A program made the translations under genes and the position numbers. Below, in pieces: positions 35,291 to 44,800 of a stretch of DNA of 64,000 bases. The stretch is taken from the NCBI RefSeq assembly GCF_002798305.1, contig NZ_PCGR01000002.1, forward strand, positions 482,034-546,033. Direction: 5' to 3'. Every line of letters begins with the position of its first letter. Position 1 is the stretch's first letter. The DNA is from Chryseomicrobium excrementi. GTDB taxonomy: Bacteria; Bacillota; Bacilli; Bacillales_A; Planococcaceae. The notes under the pieces were generated by a model. The model did no database searches, was not told the origin of the DNA, and saw only the letters and a list, made by a program, of their open reading frames with translations.

Positions 35291-35884
35291 ATGTTGAGGT
35301 CAAGAATTTTGGCTTACATTTTAATGACTATATCAATATTACTCGCTCTTTGGCTTTTCCGCGATGATTTATTCATTGTGACTAATAAGGTTAATCTCAA
35401 CTTAATTGTCGGAATGGCTGCGATTGCATCTGGAGTCTCTGGTGTTATTATGAGCTTTTCTTCCAAGAGAACTGCTCTATTCGAAGCTGTTAGAGAATAT
35501 TATCAAACTGGCGATACACCAGAAATGATTGATAATAGAAATAAAATCTATGCTGCGGGAAATGGTGAAATTGAATTGGATATTAAGGCAGCTTCTGAAA
35601 TCTGTTCTTTCTTTAATTTTTGGGGAATGATGGTCAGAAAGAAGTTTCTTCCAATTTGGGTTTTCAAAAGTGCTTCTGGTCCATCGATAGTAAGGCTTTA
35701 TATCATTCTTGAAGATTTTATCACTGAGAGAAGAAAAACAAACAATGAATACTATGCTCTCGAATTTGAATATCTCATCAAAAGAATTAAAAACAAATAC
35801 AATATTAAAGATATGAAACATACTATCGAAGCTAAAGAAATTCTTGATGAATCACTAGAGAATCAAAGTATTACACCACTATAG
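35291..35884 (+). CDS. Two-helix membrane protein, unknown function
   Basis: 197 aa, start ATG after AGGGAGG. Two N-terminal membrane helices (about 9-25 and 38-58), then a soluble domain with MIDNRNKIYAAG, ICSFFNFWGMMVRKKFLPIWVFKSASGPSIVRLYIILEDFI and RRKTNNEYYALEFEYLIKRI. The pattern resembles DUF4760-type proteins, but I cannot assign a function. It lies 26 bp after the capsule operon and in the same direction, so it may be co-transcribed; no terminator is seen between. Confidence 0.75.
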   Translation: MLRSRILAYILMTISILLALWLFRDDLFIVTNKVNLNLIVGMAAIASGVSGVIMSFSSKRTALFEAVREYYQTGDTPEMIDNRNKIYAAGNGEIELDIKAASEICSFFNFWGMMVRKKFLPIWVFKSASGPSIVRLYIILEDFITERRKTNNEYYALEFEYLIKRIKNKYNIKDMKHTIEAKEILDESLENQSITPL

Positions 35885-35923
35885 CATGCGTGTTGAATTA
35901 TATAGTTGTAATCGTTTAAAAAA

Positions 35924-35960
35924 AGTATCTGTACACCGCACAATACACTACTATTCTATT
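35924..35960 (+). repeat. Partial type-B palindromic repeat
   Basis: GTATCTGTACACCGCACAAT and the following ACACTACTATTCTA match the left arm of the type-B repeat at 36182. A type-A repeat starts right after it, as if A had been inserted into, or replaced the rest of, a B copy. Confidence 0.65.
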
Positions 35961-35966
35961 AAAGAT

Positions 35967-36093
35967 GGTGCCTGTCACCGGAACAAATCAGAAAATACGC
36001 TACAAATGAATAGAAATTCAATGAGACCCTTGCAGTTGCAGGGGTCTTTGAATATTTATAAATTGTGTATGAATTGTGTGGGTGACAGGCACC
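35967..36093. repeat. Type-A palindromic repeat, 127 bp
   Basis: Ends are a perfect 13-bp inverted repeat: GGTGCCTGTCACC at 35967-35979 and GGTGACAGGCACC at 36081-36093. Inside is a second hairpin, CCCTTGCAGTTGCAGGGG. Another full copy of exactly the same length lies at 50365-50491 with high identity. No reading frame of note. Confidence 0.85.
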
Positions 36094-36181
36094 AAATGGG
36101 AACTATATCCAGGGAACCACATCCAGGGAACTATACCTAATTGAAACGATACTGAATAGCAGTGGCTTTCTCCTTAAAATC

Positions 36182-36308
36182 GGTACCTGTGCATCGCACA
36201 ATACACTACAATTCTATAAATATTCAGGCGGCCTTGATATACCAAGGTCGTCTTAGCATATTTATGCAATTGTCGTTCATAATCAGAATAGTGTAGCGCA
36301 CAGGTACG
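36182..36308. repeat. Type-B palindromic repeat next to the RAYT gene
   Basis: Ends GTACCTGTGC (36183-36192) and GCACAGGTAC (36298-36307) are a perfect inverted repeat; the middle folds as GGCGGCCTTGATATACCAAGGTCGTC. It begins 57 bases beyond the stop codon of the interrupted RAYT gene. Copies occur at 52356-52481 and 59705-59826, with partial or degenerate ones at 35924, 41735, 45155, 47789 and 48776. Confidence 0.85.
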
Positions 36309-36684
36309 TAATAGGGGAATTCTGGAACTTACTTATCTGTCCTTCCAGAACCGTCTCCTCTCAATCAATCCTCCGGATGCGGATCCTCCTCCGCCAAGAA
36401 CCGGTTGTTCAGAACAAACTCACAATATCCCACATGGTCAGGAGTATACGGCCATGGCATCAATTTCGGCAGCAGGTCGATATCCAAGAAACGAGGAAGT
36501 GGAGTGCCAGGAGCAGCATAGTTCGGAAAATGATTACCGCCAATCAGTTAGACCACTTCTGCCAAAAATATTACCACTCTGCGCCATCGAATTTACCACT
36601 GTACGACAAACCCTTTACCAATATGTTGACCGCCTTCAGCACGTAAAACCTGCGAAAGGCGGTCAACTTTATGTTCAAATGAAA

Positions 36685-37434
36685 TTATAGTTGTACGAGC
36701 CCGTGTCTTTCCCGCATTGAAACTTCACCGTCAATCATGATCTGATAGGAATCGTGAATGATACGGTCCAAAATGGCTTCAGCTATTGTTTCATTTCCTA
36801 GTTTCAGATGCCAGCCAGTAGGGTCGATTTGAGAACAGTAAATTGTTGATGCAGTCTTATGACGAGATTCTGAGATCTCTAAAAGAATCGCAGCCTCGTC
36901 TGAAGTTAACTCTGTCAGTAGCCACTCATCAAGGATGAGTAGATCAACCTTGGTATACTTTTTGATGAGCCTTCTATAACTGCCATCAGCCGCAAGTTTA
37001 GCTAACGTCAACTCATCAAGCAGTTCAGGAAGACGGATATATTTCACTTTAAATGACTGTCTGCACGCTGAGACGCCGAAGGCGGTAGCGATATATGTTT
37101 TACCCGAACCTGTCGGTCCTTTCAAGATGATGTTATGTCCATCTAAGAGATAGACGCCATTAGCGAGTTTTAGGATCAACTCCTTATCAAGGCGACGATC
37201 TGGATGGTATTCAATATCTTCAATGCACGCATTAGAGTTGATAAATGATGCTGCCTGCACGAGGCGCTGTAACTTATTGCTTTTACGTCGAGAATATTCT
37301 AGATCTACAAGAAGTGAGAGACGCTGTTCAAAATCCATCTTTTGATAGTCTCGGTTTGTCACCTGTTCAATATAGGCCTCTGCCATGGCACTTAGTTTCA
37401 TCTCATGTAATTTACTCAGTGTCTGTTCGTTCAT
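36685..37434 (-). CDS. istB: IS21-family helper ATPase IstB
   Basis: 249 aa from the ATG at 37434 (GGGGGAG 7 bases upstream); a longer in-frame start lies inside istA and is not needed. MNEQTLSKLHEMKLSAMAEAYIEQ is the typical IstB N-terminal region; Walker A is GPTGSGKTYIA and Walker B is VDLLILDEW. AAA+ ATPase that assembles with IstA and selects the target DNA. Starts inside the 3' end of istA (23-base overlap), suggesting coupled translation. Confidence 0.95.
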   Translation of the reverse strand: MNEQTLSKLHEMKLSAMAEAYIEQVTNRDYQKMDFEQRLSLLVDLEYSRRKSNKLQRLVQAASFINSNACIEDIEYHPDRRLDKELILKLANGVYLLDGHNIILKGPTGSGKTYIATAFGVSACRQSFKVKYIRLPELLDELTLAKLAADGSYRRLIKKYTKVDLLILDEWLLTELTSDEAAILLEISESRHKTASTIYCSQIDPTGWHLKLGNETIAEAILDRIIHDSYQIMIDGEVSMRERHGLVQL

Positions 37435-38983
37435 TAGTTTCTCTCCCCCCATAATATGCAGCTCCACGGATAAAACCATATTTCTCCTTATTCTTTTGAG
37501 ACCTTTGAACGGCCTCCTTTTCTATGTCATTCTTTTTATTGGTTGCTAAAAGTGTTTGTAAAGCTTTGACCGTCGGTCTCTTCGTCATAGACAATATCAT
37601 CTTGCTAGCACGCTCGATCTCATACTTTGAATAGCGGCGCTCTGATTTTTTCAATGAAAATATGGCCTTTAATGCTACCTTCTCGTTTTGTGAGTTCTTC
37701 AAGAAGTTCTCAATGACCGACTCTGTATGTTCTCCCACGCCTTTGGCCCATTCTCTAGCGTCCTCTGGAGTCTGTTCGATATAGAGTCGATGATTGTCCG
37801 GCATATGATCGGGGTGAGTAGAAAATTGTCCAAACTTCCCATATAATCGTTTGTGGGTCGCAATCCGCATATGGTTGAAGTAGGCTTCGATAAGGTGTTC
37901 TGTTAGGCGTATCTCTACCTGTTTACCGATATATTCGTATGGCACTGAATAGAATATGCTTTCAATAGAGATGTGATAGTCAGGTCTTACTTTTGCCGTC
38001 TTCCATACGGATATCTTGTATGGCGTTGAAGGGAGTGGAGAAAGCGCAAATTTCTCCTCTTCTTCAAATGCGGAGAAGCGACAGCCATTCTTCTTTGTAA
38101 AAGGTCTATTGTTGAACTCATCTAGCTTTTTTCTGATCTCCTCGTTTAACTCCTCAATACTAAAACAATGTGTATTTCTCAATGCCGCAATGATCCATGT
38201 AGATATCGTCCCGACAGATCCTTCAACACTTGATTTGTCTTTCGGTGCACCCACCCTTGCTGGCATCACGACTGTGTTGTAATGATCTGCCATCTCACGG
38301 TATGTAGGATTCAGAATCAGATCTTGTAAAGAATGTTTTGTCACACTGGTCTTGAGATTATCTGGGACGATGATCTGTGTGGTACCCCCAAAATAATCAT
38401 ACATATGATTATGGGCCGTGATCCATGATGATAGATCCATCGACAACGTAGCTTCCGCATAAGAGAGCTGAGTACATGGCAATGTTGCTACATAGACATA
38501 TGCCTTTATTTTTTCTCCCGTGTCTCGATCGATGATAAATGCAGTCGAACCTGCCCAGTCAACCTCTATGATTTCTCCAGGCTTCCGACGAATTCGCATG
38601 GTCGCTTTATACTTCGCTGCGTAATTGCTGTAATGACGGAGAAAGCTACGATAGGAGTAGGGAATGGTATTATTCACCCTGCACTCAGCCTCATATTCAT
38701 GGTGTAGTAGACTTAGAGTGACATTTGGCTTTGCTAGTTCATCATGGATGTAGTCGAAACGGATGGGCTGTCTCCCTGAACTTTCAAGTGCTTTTTCTGG
38801 ATAAAGAAATTCCTCTAACCACTTGTCATCCATCTCTTCATCTAGTGGACCTGTTAAACCTTTACTCTCTGCTCTCTCAATCACCTCAGTAACTTTTTGT
38901 CTCGAGTTTCCTGTACTTGAAGCAATACTCCTGAGACTAAAACCTTCATTTCTCAACCTCAGAATCCTAGAATAATGAAGCAT
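37412..38983 (-). CDS. istA: IS21-family DDE transposase IstA
   Basis: 523 aa. N-terminal helix-turn-helix (LRNEGFSLRSIASSTGNSRQKVTEV), then an RNase-H-fold catalytic core: the first Asp in GEIIEVDWAG, the second in IIVPDNLKTSV and the Glu in PKDKSSVEGSVGTI. C-terminal beta-barrel-like region (VPYEYIGKQVEIRLTEHLIEAYFNH). No frameshift or stop, so probably active. GAGG lies just before the start. Confidence 0.95.
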   Translation of the reverse strand: MLHYSRILRLRNEGFSLRSIASSTGNSRQKVTEVIERAESKGLTGPLDEEMDDKWLEEFLYPEKALESSGRQPIRFDYIHDELAKPNVTLSLLHHEYEAECRVNNTIPYSYRSFLRHYSNYAAKYKATMRIRRKPGEIIEVDWAGSTAFIIDRDTGEKIKAYVYVATLPCTQLSYAEATLSMDLSSWITAHNHMYDYFGGTTQIIVPDNLKTSVTKHSLQDLILNPTYREMADHYNTVVMPARVGAPKDKSSVEGSVGTISTWIIAALRNTHCFSIEELNEEIRKKLDEFNNRPFTKKNGCRFSAFEEEEKFALSPLPSTPYKISVWKTAKVRPDYHISIESIFYSVPYEYIGKQVEIRLTEHLIEAYFNHMRIATHKRLYGKFGQFSTHPDHMPDNHRLYIEQTPEDAREWAKGVGEHTESVIENFLKNSQNEKVALKAIFSLKKSERRYSKYEIERASKMILSMTKRPTVKALQTLLATNKKNDIEKEAVQRSQKNKEKYGFIRGAAYYGGRETNERTDTE

Positions 38984-39572
38984 AAAAAAATACCTCCTAT
39001 AACAATGTCACACCGGAAGGTGTGCACATTCATTATATAAAGGTATTCCATCATGTGGTAATGTACTTGGCGGTGAGTGGTAAATCCTGTGTCGTTAGGT
39101 GGTAAATAACTTGGCAAAGGTGGTACGTTTTAATGGCCATAATCAGAAAAGAGCTGTAGGAGTAATCGATGAGGGAGGACACCATCGGAACCTGTGTCTC
39201 GATCGGGTTGCGGTGGATATAGCCACTGGTGTGAAGCAGACCGATCACGGTATCGACCTCTTTTGCCCAGTAGCGGCGCTGATAGATGCGACCGACATGG
39301 CCCCGACTCATCCGGTAGACATCGCTATAGCGCCGATTGACGAGACGCATCACTTTTCCGACATCCTCTTTTTCAGCACGGATCAACACATGATAATGGT
39401 TCGTCATGAAGCAGTACGCCAGCATCCGAAATGGCACAAAGTCATAGGCAAAGTCGAAGGCCCGCAGCAGTTCCTGCATGTCGTGTGTGGTCTCGAAGAT
39501 ATTACGCCGATTGTTGCCTCTCAGGATGCAGTGATAGAAACTATTGTTGTTGAAGTTGCGTCTTCGGTTCAT

Positions 39573-39872
39573 GGATGACCTCTTCTCTATTTATAGATGA
39601 AGCCACTATATCATCACCAGCGATCACGCGCACCTCGCTCAAAATTCTATTTTGAAGCCCGAACGGCCCTGAAAATGGAATTGTGTACACACACACGGAT
39701 GTTAAAGAAATCTTCCGACTCTCATACGTTTCGTGAAACTATCGTCGTCCCACTCACCAATAATCAGTGATACACAATGAAATTGTGCATTTCGCCTCAA
39801 CAAGTTCCTCCATTTACAGCGCACTACCCGCAGTGCTATCCTCTTCTTACTACAACAAAAGGAGGAGTCGCC
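39573..39872. other. Intergenic region between RAYT and YifB-like genes
   Basis: 300 bases. AATTGTGTACACACACAC near 39680 and two GTGATACACAATGAAATTG-type stretches (about 39768-39787) are mildly palindromic, but no full copy of repeat A or B is present. It must hold the promoters of the two divergent genes; none is clear to me. AAAGGAGGAG before 39873 is the ribosome binding site of the next gene. Confidence 0.35.
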
Positions 39873-41423
39873 ATGCGCGCCATCTACTCAGTCGGACTCG
39901 AAGGATCCCAAGGCCACATCGTCACCATCGAGGCCCGAATCCGAGAAGAGAAGGAGAACGTGGTGATCGTCGGATTACCCGACGCCACGCTGAAAGAATC
40001 CAGGGAACGGGTGATGAGTGCGCTCCATGCCCTCATCCTCGACCTCACGATGATCAAGGTCACCATCCAGCTGTTCCCCTCAGACCGTCAGGAGCAAGGC
40101 ACTGGCTTCGACCTCGCCATGGCGCTCGCCGTCATCGACCGGATCAACAAAAGGCCGCTCCCAATCGGACCGGAGACGTGCGTTCTCGCATCCATCAACC
40201 TCTACGGCGCCCTCATGCCCTTCCACGGACTGCTGCCGTCCATCAACCAGGCGCGAAAACTCGGATTCAAGCGCATCTTAGTACCCGCTGGACCAAACTA
40301 CAGCCTGTTTCCAAAAGACGACATCGAACTCGTCGAACTCGAAGACATCACCCAGACCATCCAGTATCTAAACGGACAACCGATACTCAGACTGACGGAA
40401 CCCGAACCGCTCCCGCAACCGGAGGCAGACGACTCCTTCACGGTCGATTTCTCCGCAGTCCGAGGCCACCAAGAAGCGAAGAAGGTGCTCGAGATTGCAG
40501 CGGCAGGTGGGCATCATGTATTGTTCACAGGACCACCCGGCTGCGGCAAGACAATGCTCGCAGAAGCCTTCCATACAATCCTCCCTAACCTGACAGAAGA
40601 AGAGGTGCTCGACGTGCACAACACCTACCTGCTCGCGAAACAGGACCGCCCCATCACGAAGCGTCCACCTTACAGGCATCCGCACCATTCTGCTTCCGCC
40701 ATGTCTCTGATCGGAGGCGGGACCTACCCGAAACCTGGCGAGATCTCTCTTGCTGACCGAGGCGTGTTGTTCCTCGATGAACTCGGCGAATTCTCGAGGA
40801 AGACGCTCGACATGTTGAGGCAACCGATGGAAAGCGGCACCGTCGAGATCTCTCGCGTCAAACAGGCCGTCAGGTATCCAGCGAACTTCATCCTCATCTC
40901 CGCGACCAATCCTTGCCCCTGCGGCTACCACGGGTCGCACCAGCGCTACTGCAGCTGCTCCGCTAGCCAAGTCCGTAACTATCAGTTGAAGGCATCCGGT
41001 CCGCTCAACGACCGTCTCGATTTCATCATGAGTCTAAAGAGCACCGGCATCCTAGATGACGGAGCAGGAAAGACATCAAAAGTCATCCGTGAACGCACTA
41101 CTACCGCTCGCAAACAGCAACAACTTCGCTATAACGGCAAGTACTTGAACGGCAACGCACCAGCAAAACTTGTATTTGATTCCTGTCAGGCGACACCCAA
41201 GCAGATTGAAACCATCAACGACGCCTGTTACGAAAACAAATGCATCAACCGCACCCAACTCAAACTCATTCGCATCGCCCGTACCATCTCCGACCTCGAA
41301 GGCACCTATGGCCTCACCGACGAGTCCATCGAATTCGCGGTCAACTACCGCAAGCTCATGCCCACTCCTGGCGACGCCAATGTTTCAGAAGAAGGTGGGG
41401 AAGTAACGAGTTTAGAAGAGTAA
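39873..41423 (+). CDS. YifB/ComM-family Mg-chelatase-like AAA+ ATPase
   Basis: 516 aa from the ATG at 39873, with AAAGGAGGAG upstream; the longer frame has no ribosome binding site. N-terminal Lon-like S5/chelatase domain (MRAIYSVGLEGSQGHIVTIEARI, VGLPDATLKESRERV), AAA+ core with Walker A FTGPPGCGKTMLAEAF (about residue 218) and Walker B GVLFLDELGEF, sensor region ATNPCPCGYHG...RYCSCSASQVRNY, and a C-terminal YifB domain. In Gram-negatives ComM is a branch-migration helicase used in natural transformation; its role in Firmicutes is unclear. Much more GC-rich than its surroundings, suggesting transfer together with the RAYT gene or different codon history. Confidence 0.92.
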   Translation: MRAIYSVGLEGSQGHIVTIEARIREEKENVVIVGLPDATLKESRERVMSALHALILDLTMIKVTIQLFPSDRQEQGTGFDLAMALAVIDRINKRPLPIGPETCVLASINLYGALMPFHGLLPSINQARKLGFKRILVPAGPNYSLFPKDDIELVELEDITQTIQYLNGQPILRLTEPEPLPQPEADDSFTVDFSAVRGHQEAKKVLEIAAAGGHHVLFTGPPGCGKTMLAEAFHTILPNLTEEEVLDVHNTYLLAKQDRPITKRPPYRHPHHSASAMSLIGGGTYPKPGEISLADRGVLFLDELGEFSRKTLDMLRQPMESGTVEISRVKQAVRYPANFILISATNPCPCGYHGSHQRYCSCSASQVRNYQLKASGPLNDRLDFIMSLKSTGILDDGAGKTSKVIRERTTTARKQQQLRYNGKYLNGNAPAKLVFDSCQATPKQIETINDACYENKCINRTQLKLIRIARTISDLEGTYGLTDESIEFAVNYRKLMPTPGDANVSEEGGEVTSLEE

Positions 41424-41496
41424 TATTTTTCTGGAGCAGCAGACATGTGGCTCTTTTTTATTGTTTTGGAGTTTTCGAATGACTAAGAACTTGCAT

Positions 41497-41698
41497 ATTA
41501 GGAACTCTCGCTCAGTATGTAGGTCGACTTCACCGAGCCTACGAAGGAAAAGAATCCGTCGAAGTATACGATTATGTGGATCACAAAGAAGAAGCATTAG
41601 TGAAGATGTTTGAGAAACGATTGAAAGGATATAAAACTCTTGGCTATTCGACAGTGGGGGAGGTGAAGAAGGAGAAGCAGCAGTTGAAGTTGTTTTGA
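41497..41698 (+). pseudogene. C-terminal remnant of a DEAD/DEAH-box helicase gene
   Basis: One frame reads LGTLAQYVGRLHRAYEG, then VYDYVDHKEEALVKMFEKRLKGYKTLGY and ends KKEKQQLKLF with a TGA. QYVGRLHR is motif VI of superfamily 2 helicases and the rest matches the usual C terminus of restriction-type helicases (…LxKMFxKRLKGYxxxGY). There is no start codon or upstream helicase domain; about 70 residues remain. The rest was probably lost by deletion. Confidence 0.75.
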
Positions 41699-41734
41699 AA
41701 TTATATGTAAGTGTAATGGAAGTACTTATTGCTG

Positions 41735-41785
41735 CGATGGACCACTATATCACTATAAATATCCAAAGGACCTTTTTCTATTAAG
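41735..41785. repeat. Degenerate type-B repeat trace
   Basis: GGACCACTATATCACTATAAATATCCAAAGGACC keeps the ATAAATATCCA-GG...CC core of the type-B family but lacks both terminal arms. The remaining bases up to 41883 are AT-rich with AAGGAAGG before the next gene. Confidence 0.4.
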
Positions 41786-41883
41786 ATTGTTTTATATACA
41801 AATATAACTAGTTTCAAATAGGAACTATTATATAATTAATTGAGAATAATTATAAAAAGTTATAGAAGAAACCAAGGAAGGAA

Positions 41884-44800
41884 ATGAGAATGAAAATTTT
41901 TAAAGTCGTAGTTGCTGCTTTTCTTTTATTTACAATCATACCTATTCAACATGTTAGTGCCATTGATGAGATTACAAAACCTACTGTGGAACATTTAGCT
42001 GTCGACAAAAAGCAAGTAACTACAGGTGAAGTTGTATATATAAATTTAGGTGTTACTAGTAACAGCGATTATAGGTATGCAATTCTTTATTACTCTTCTC
42101 CAATTACTAGTAAGGGTATAACAATTCGACTTACCTATAATGAACAGACACAATTGTTTGAAGGTAACTTTCCTGTTGAGGAATATGTCGAATCAGGAAT
42201 ATATACACCTAATATGATAAGTCTGTACAACGATCGCATAACTACGATATATAGTCATGAATATGATGGGTTTGAATTAGGATCTTTTGAAGTTAAAGAT
42301 ACAGCTGGCATTGAATTTATTCAAAGTATAAATGTAGACAAAAATGATGTAGAACTAGGTGATACAGTAAACATTCAAGTACAAACATCTTCATTTGAGC
42401 AAGTGCGTTATATGAACGCCTATTTTATTTCACCAGTGACTAATCAGATGTTAACAGTGCCGCTATATTATAACGATGAGACTGCTAATTTCGAAGGTGA
42501 AATACCAATTACAGGAATTATGGAAAATGGAGTCTATACTCTAGACATGATGAATACATATGAATATGGTGGAAACACAACAGCGTTTTATAGTAGGTAT
42601 TATAATGGTCTATTTGATAATGGTAATTTTTCTGTAAGTGGTATGGATATTGAGAATTTAGTAGAAGATATTTCTATTAATAAGAGTTACGTCACGGTCG
42701 GAGAGAAAATGAATTTCACTGTGAAGTTAACTAATGCTGTTGGAATAAATTATTTGAATTTAAACTATACATCCCCTAGGACAGGGTACAGTTTTAATGT
42801 TGACCTATATGTAAATTCAGAAACGGGTTTATTTGAGGGGAGTTTTACGCCTAGCCTTAACTTTGAAGAAGGTACTTATCCATTGGATTTCATAGCTATT
42901 TACAGTTCTATGGGTACATCAACTGCTTTATATGAAGACATTGATGAATACCGAGATGGTGATTTCACATTTTATCGTGAACAAAATCCTCCGACTTTCA
43001 ATAGCATTTCTCTCAATAAGAAAGATTTAGAACCAGGAGAATTAGTAAAGGTATACGTGAGTGCAGACGACGATACCTTACTTTCAGAAGCCGTTGTAAA
43101 TTTCATTTCTCCGCTAACTCAAACTACTATGCCGATTCATCTGCAATACGATGAAATTCAAAATCAATTTATTGGAGAGTTTTATGCAGAGAATAGTGCT
43201 GAAATCGGTAACTGGATTGTTGACACTATAGAAATTAAAGATACAAATCAAAATACGACGCTAGTTAGCAAAGAAGATACTGATTTGAATGCTGGGACAT
43301 TTACAATAAAAGATGTGATAAAACCAGAGATTTACAGCGTCAATCAAATTACAGATCAAACAACAATTATTAGTGGAACAGCAGAAGCGAAATCTATCAT
43401 AACTGCTAGCAATCAAGAAACAGAAATCGGATCCATCGAAACGGATTCTTCAAGTGAGTTTTATTTGCCGATTGAAAAACAGAAAGCGGGAACCAAAATA
43501 ACTTTGACTGCTGAAGACGCTGCTGGAAATGTTAGTGAAACAAAAGAGATAACGGTAATAGACGTAACAGCACCACAAGCCCCATCAGTTAATAAAGTAA
43601 CAGACCAATCAACGATTGTTACGGGAACAGGAGAAATAGCTACCGAGATTTCAGTTAAAGTAGCCAGCCAAGAGATAGGAACTGTGAAAGCTGGAGTTGA
43701 TGGCAAGTTTTCAGTTACGATTCCGAAACAACTAGCAGGAACAGAACTTGTTGTAACAGCGAGAGATGCATCTGGAAATACCAGTGAAGCAACTAAAACA
43801 ACTGTTCTAGATGTAACAGCACCTTCAGTCCCGATTGTGAATAAAATTACAGATCAATCAACTGTTGTAACAGGCAAAGCAGAGGCGAGTAGTAAAGTGG
43901 AAGTTCGCAATAACTCTGTTGTAATAGGCCAAGCAAAAGCTACTAGTGAAGGTACATTTAGCATCACCATTCCAAAACAAGTAGGGAACACCAAATTGAC
44001 AGTGGTTGCGATTGATACAGCGTCCAACAGCAGTTTGCCAGTCGAAGTACTTGTTGTGGATACACTTGCTCCTGCTAAACCGACCGTAAATGAGGTCTCA
44101 GATGTATCCGTGTCTGTCTCGGGACAAGCGGAACCAAATGCGAAAATTGAAATTTCAAAGAACAATACAATTTTAGCTAGTGGGACAGCCTCAGCTCAAG
44201 GGAGCTTCACGATTTCGATTGCCAAACAGCTAACAGGCACAAGTCTAGGCATAACGGCTATTGATGCTGCTGGTAATCGAAGTGAGATGGTAACGATACA
44301 AGTAGTGGATAAGACGGTTCCTACGATATCAGAGATCACAGCGGTAACGTCGAGTTCTACGAAACTCTCTGGAAAGACAGAGGCGGGCGCTACAGTTACG
44401 CTATCAAAAGGTGGCGATGAAATTGGAAGCGCCACAGCGAACCAATCAGGAGCGTTTACATTGACATTTGCAGCTCAGGCACCTCAAACAGAGCTTTCCC
44501 TGGTTGCTTGGGACGCTGTAGGTAATGTGAGTCCTACAATCAAGGTTGTAGTTGCAGCACAAAAAGAGTATGAACATCTAGCATCCTCACACTGGGCTTA
44601 TAAGCAAGTGATGTATCTAGCAGACGCATCAATCATCGGTGGCTATCCAGATGGAACATTCCAACCAAATCGCCAGACGACACGTGCTGAAGCAGCTCGT
44701 ATGTTGGCCTCTGCACTGAACTTAGAGGTGGTCGACACACCATCTATCTTCAAGGACGTTGCAAGTAGTCACTGGGCGAATGATTACATTGTTGCAGCTG

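Larger units (their letters stand above)
36531..39145 (-). mobile_element. Complete IS21-family insertion sequence
   Basis: 2615 bp. The ends start TGATTA on the left and finish TAATCA on the right, and the first 33 bases of each end align with about 20 matches including GCCA and ACCAC-TT-TGCC. Several TTACCAC-type boxes, typical of IS21 multiple terminal repeats, lie inside both ends. It is flanked by GAAAA (36526-36530 and 39146-39150), a 5-bp target duplication. It carries intact istA and istB and interrupts a RAYT gene. Confidence 0.93.
36365..39572 (-). pseudogene. REP-associated tyrosine transposase (RAYT), split by IS21-family insertion
   Basis: The 5' part (39572 to 39146) encodes a Y1 transposase: NSFYHCILRGNNRRNIF, the HxH metal motif TNHYHVLIR, YQRRYWAKEVD and YIHRNPIE, with a Tyr in SLIDYSYSSF. 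At 39145 it runs into the IS21 element. The missing 3' part is at 36525 down to 36365 and continues ...FPNYAAPGTPLPRFLD...VGYCEFVLNNRF to a TGA stop. Counting one copy of the GAAAA target duplication, the two parts join in frame to 588 bases (195 aa), a normal RAYT length. The gene is therefore freshly broken rather than decayed. GC-rich compared with the IS inside it. Confidence 0.92.

Noticed and set aside
35886-36140. 84-aa frame after the capsule locus
   Set aside because: Lies wholly within palindromic repeats.
39099-39578. Plus-strand reading frame opposite the RAYT gene
   Set aside because: Antisense to a recognisable Y1 transposase; it spans the IS21 boundary, so it cannot be an ancient gene.
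40368-40970. 200-aa minus-strand frame
   Set aside because: Shadow of the GC-rich YifB-like gene.
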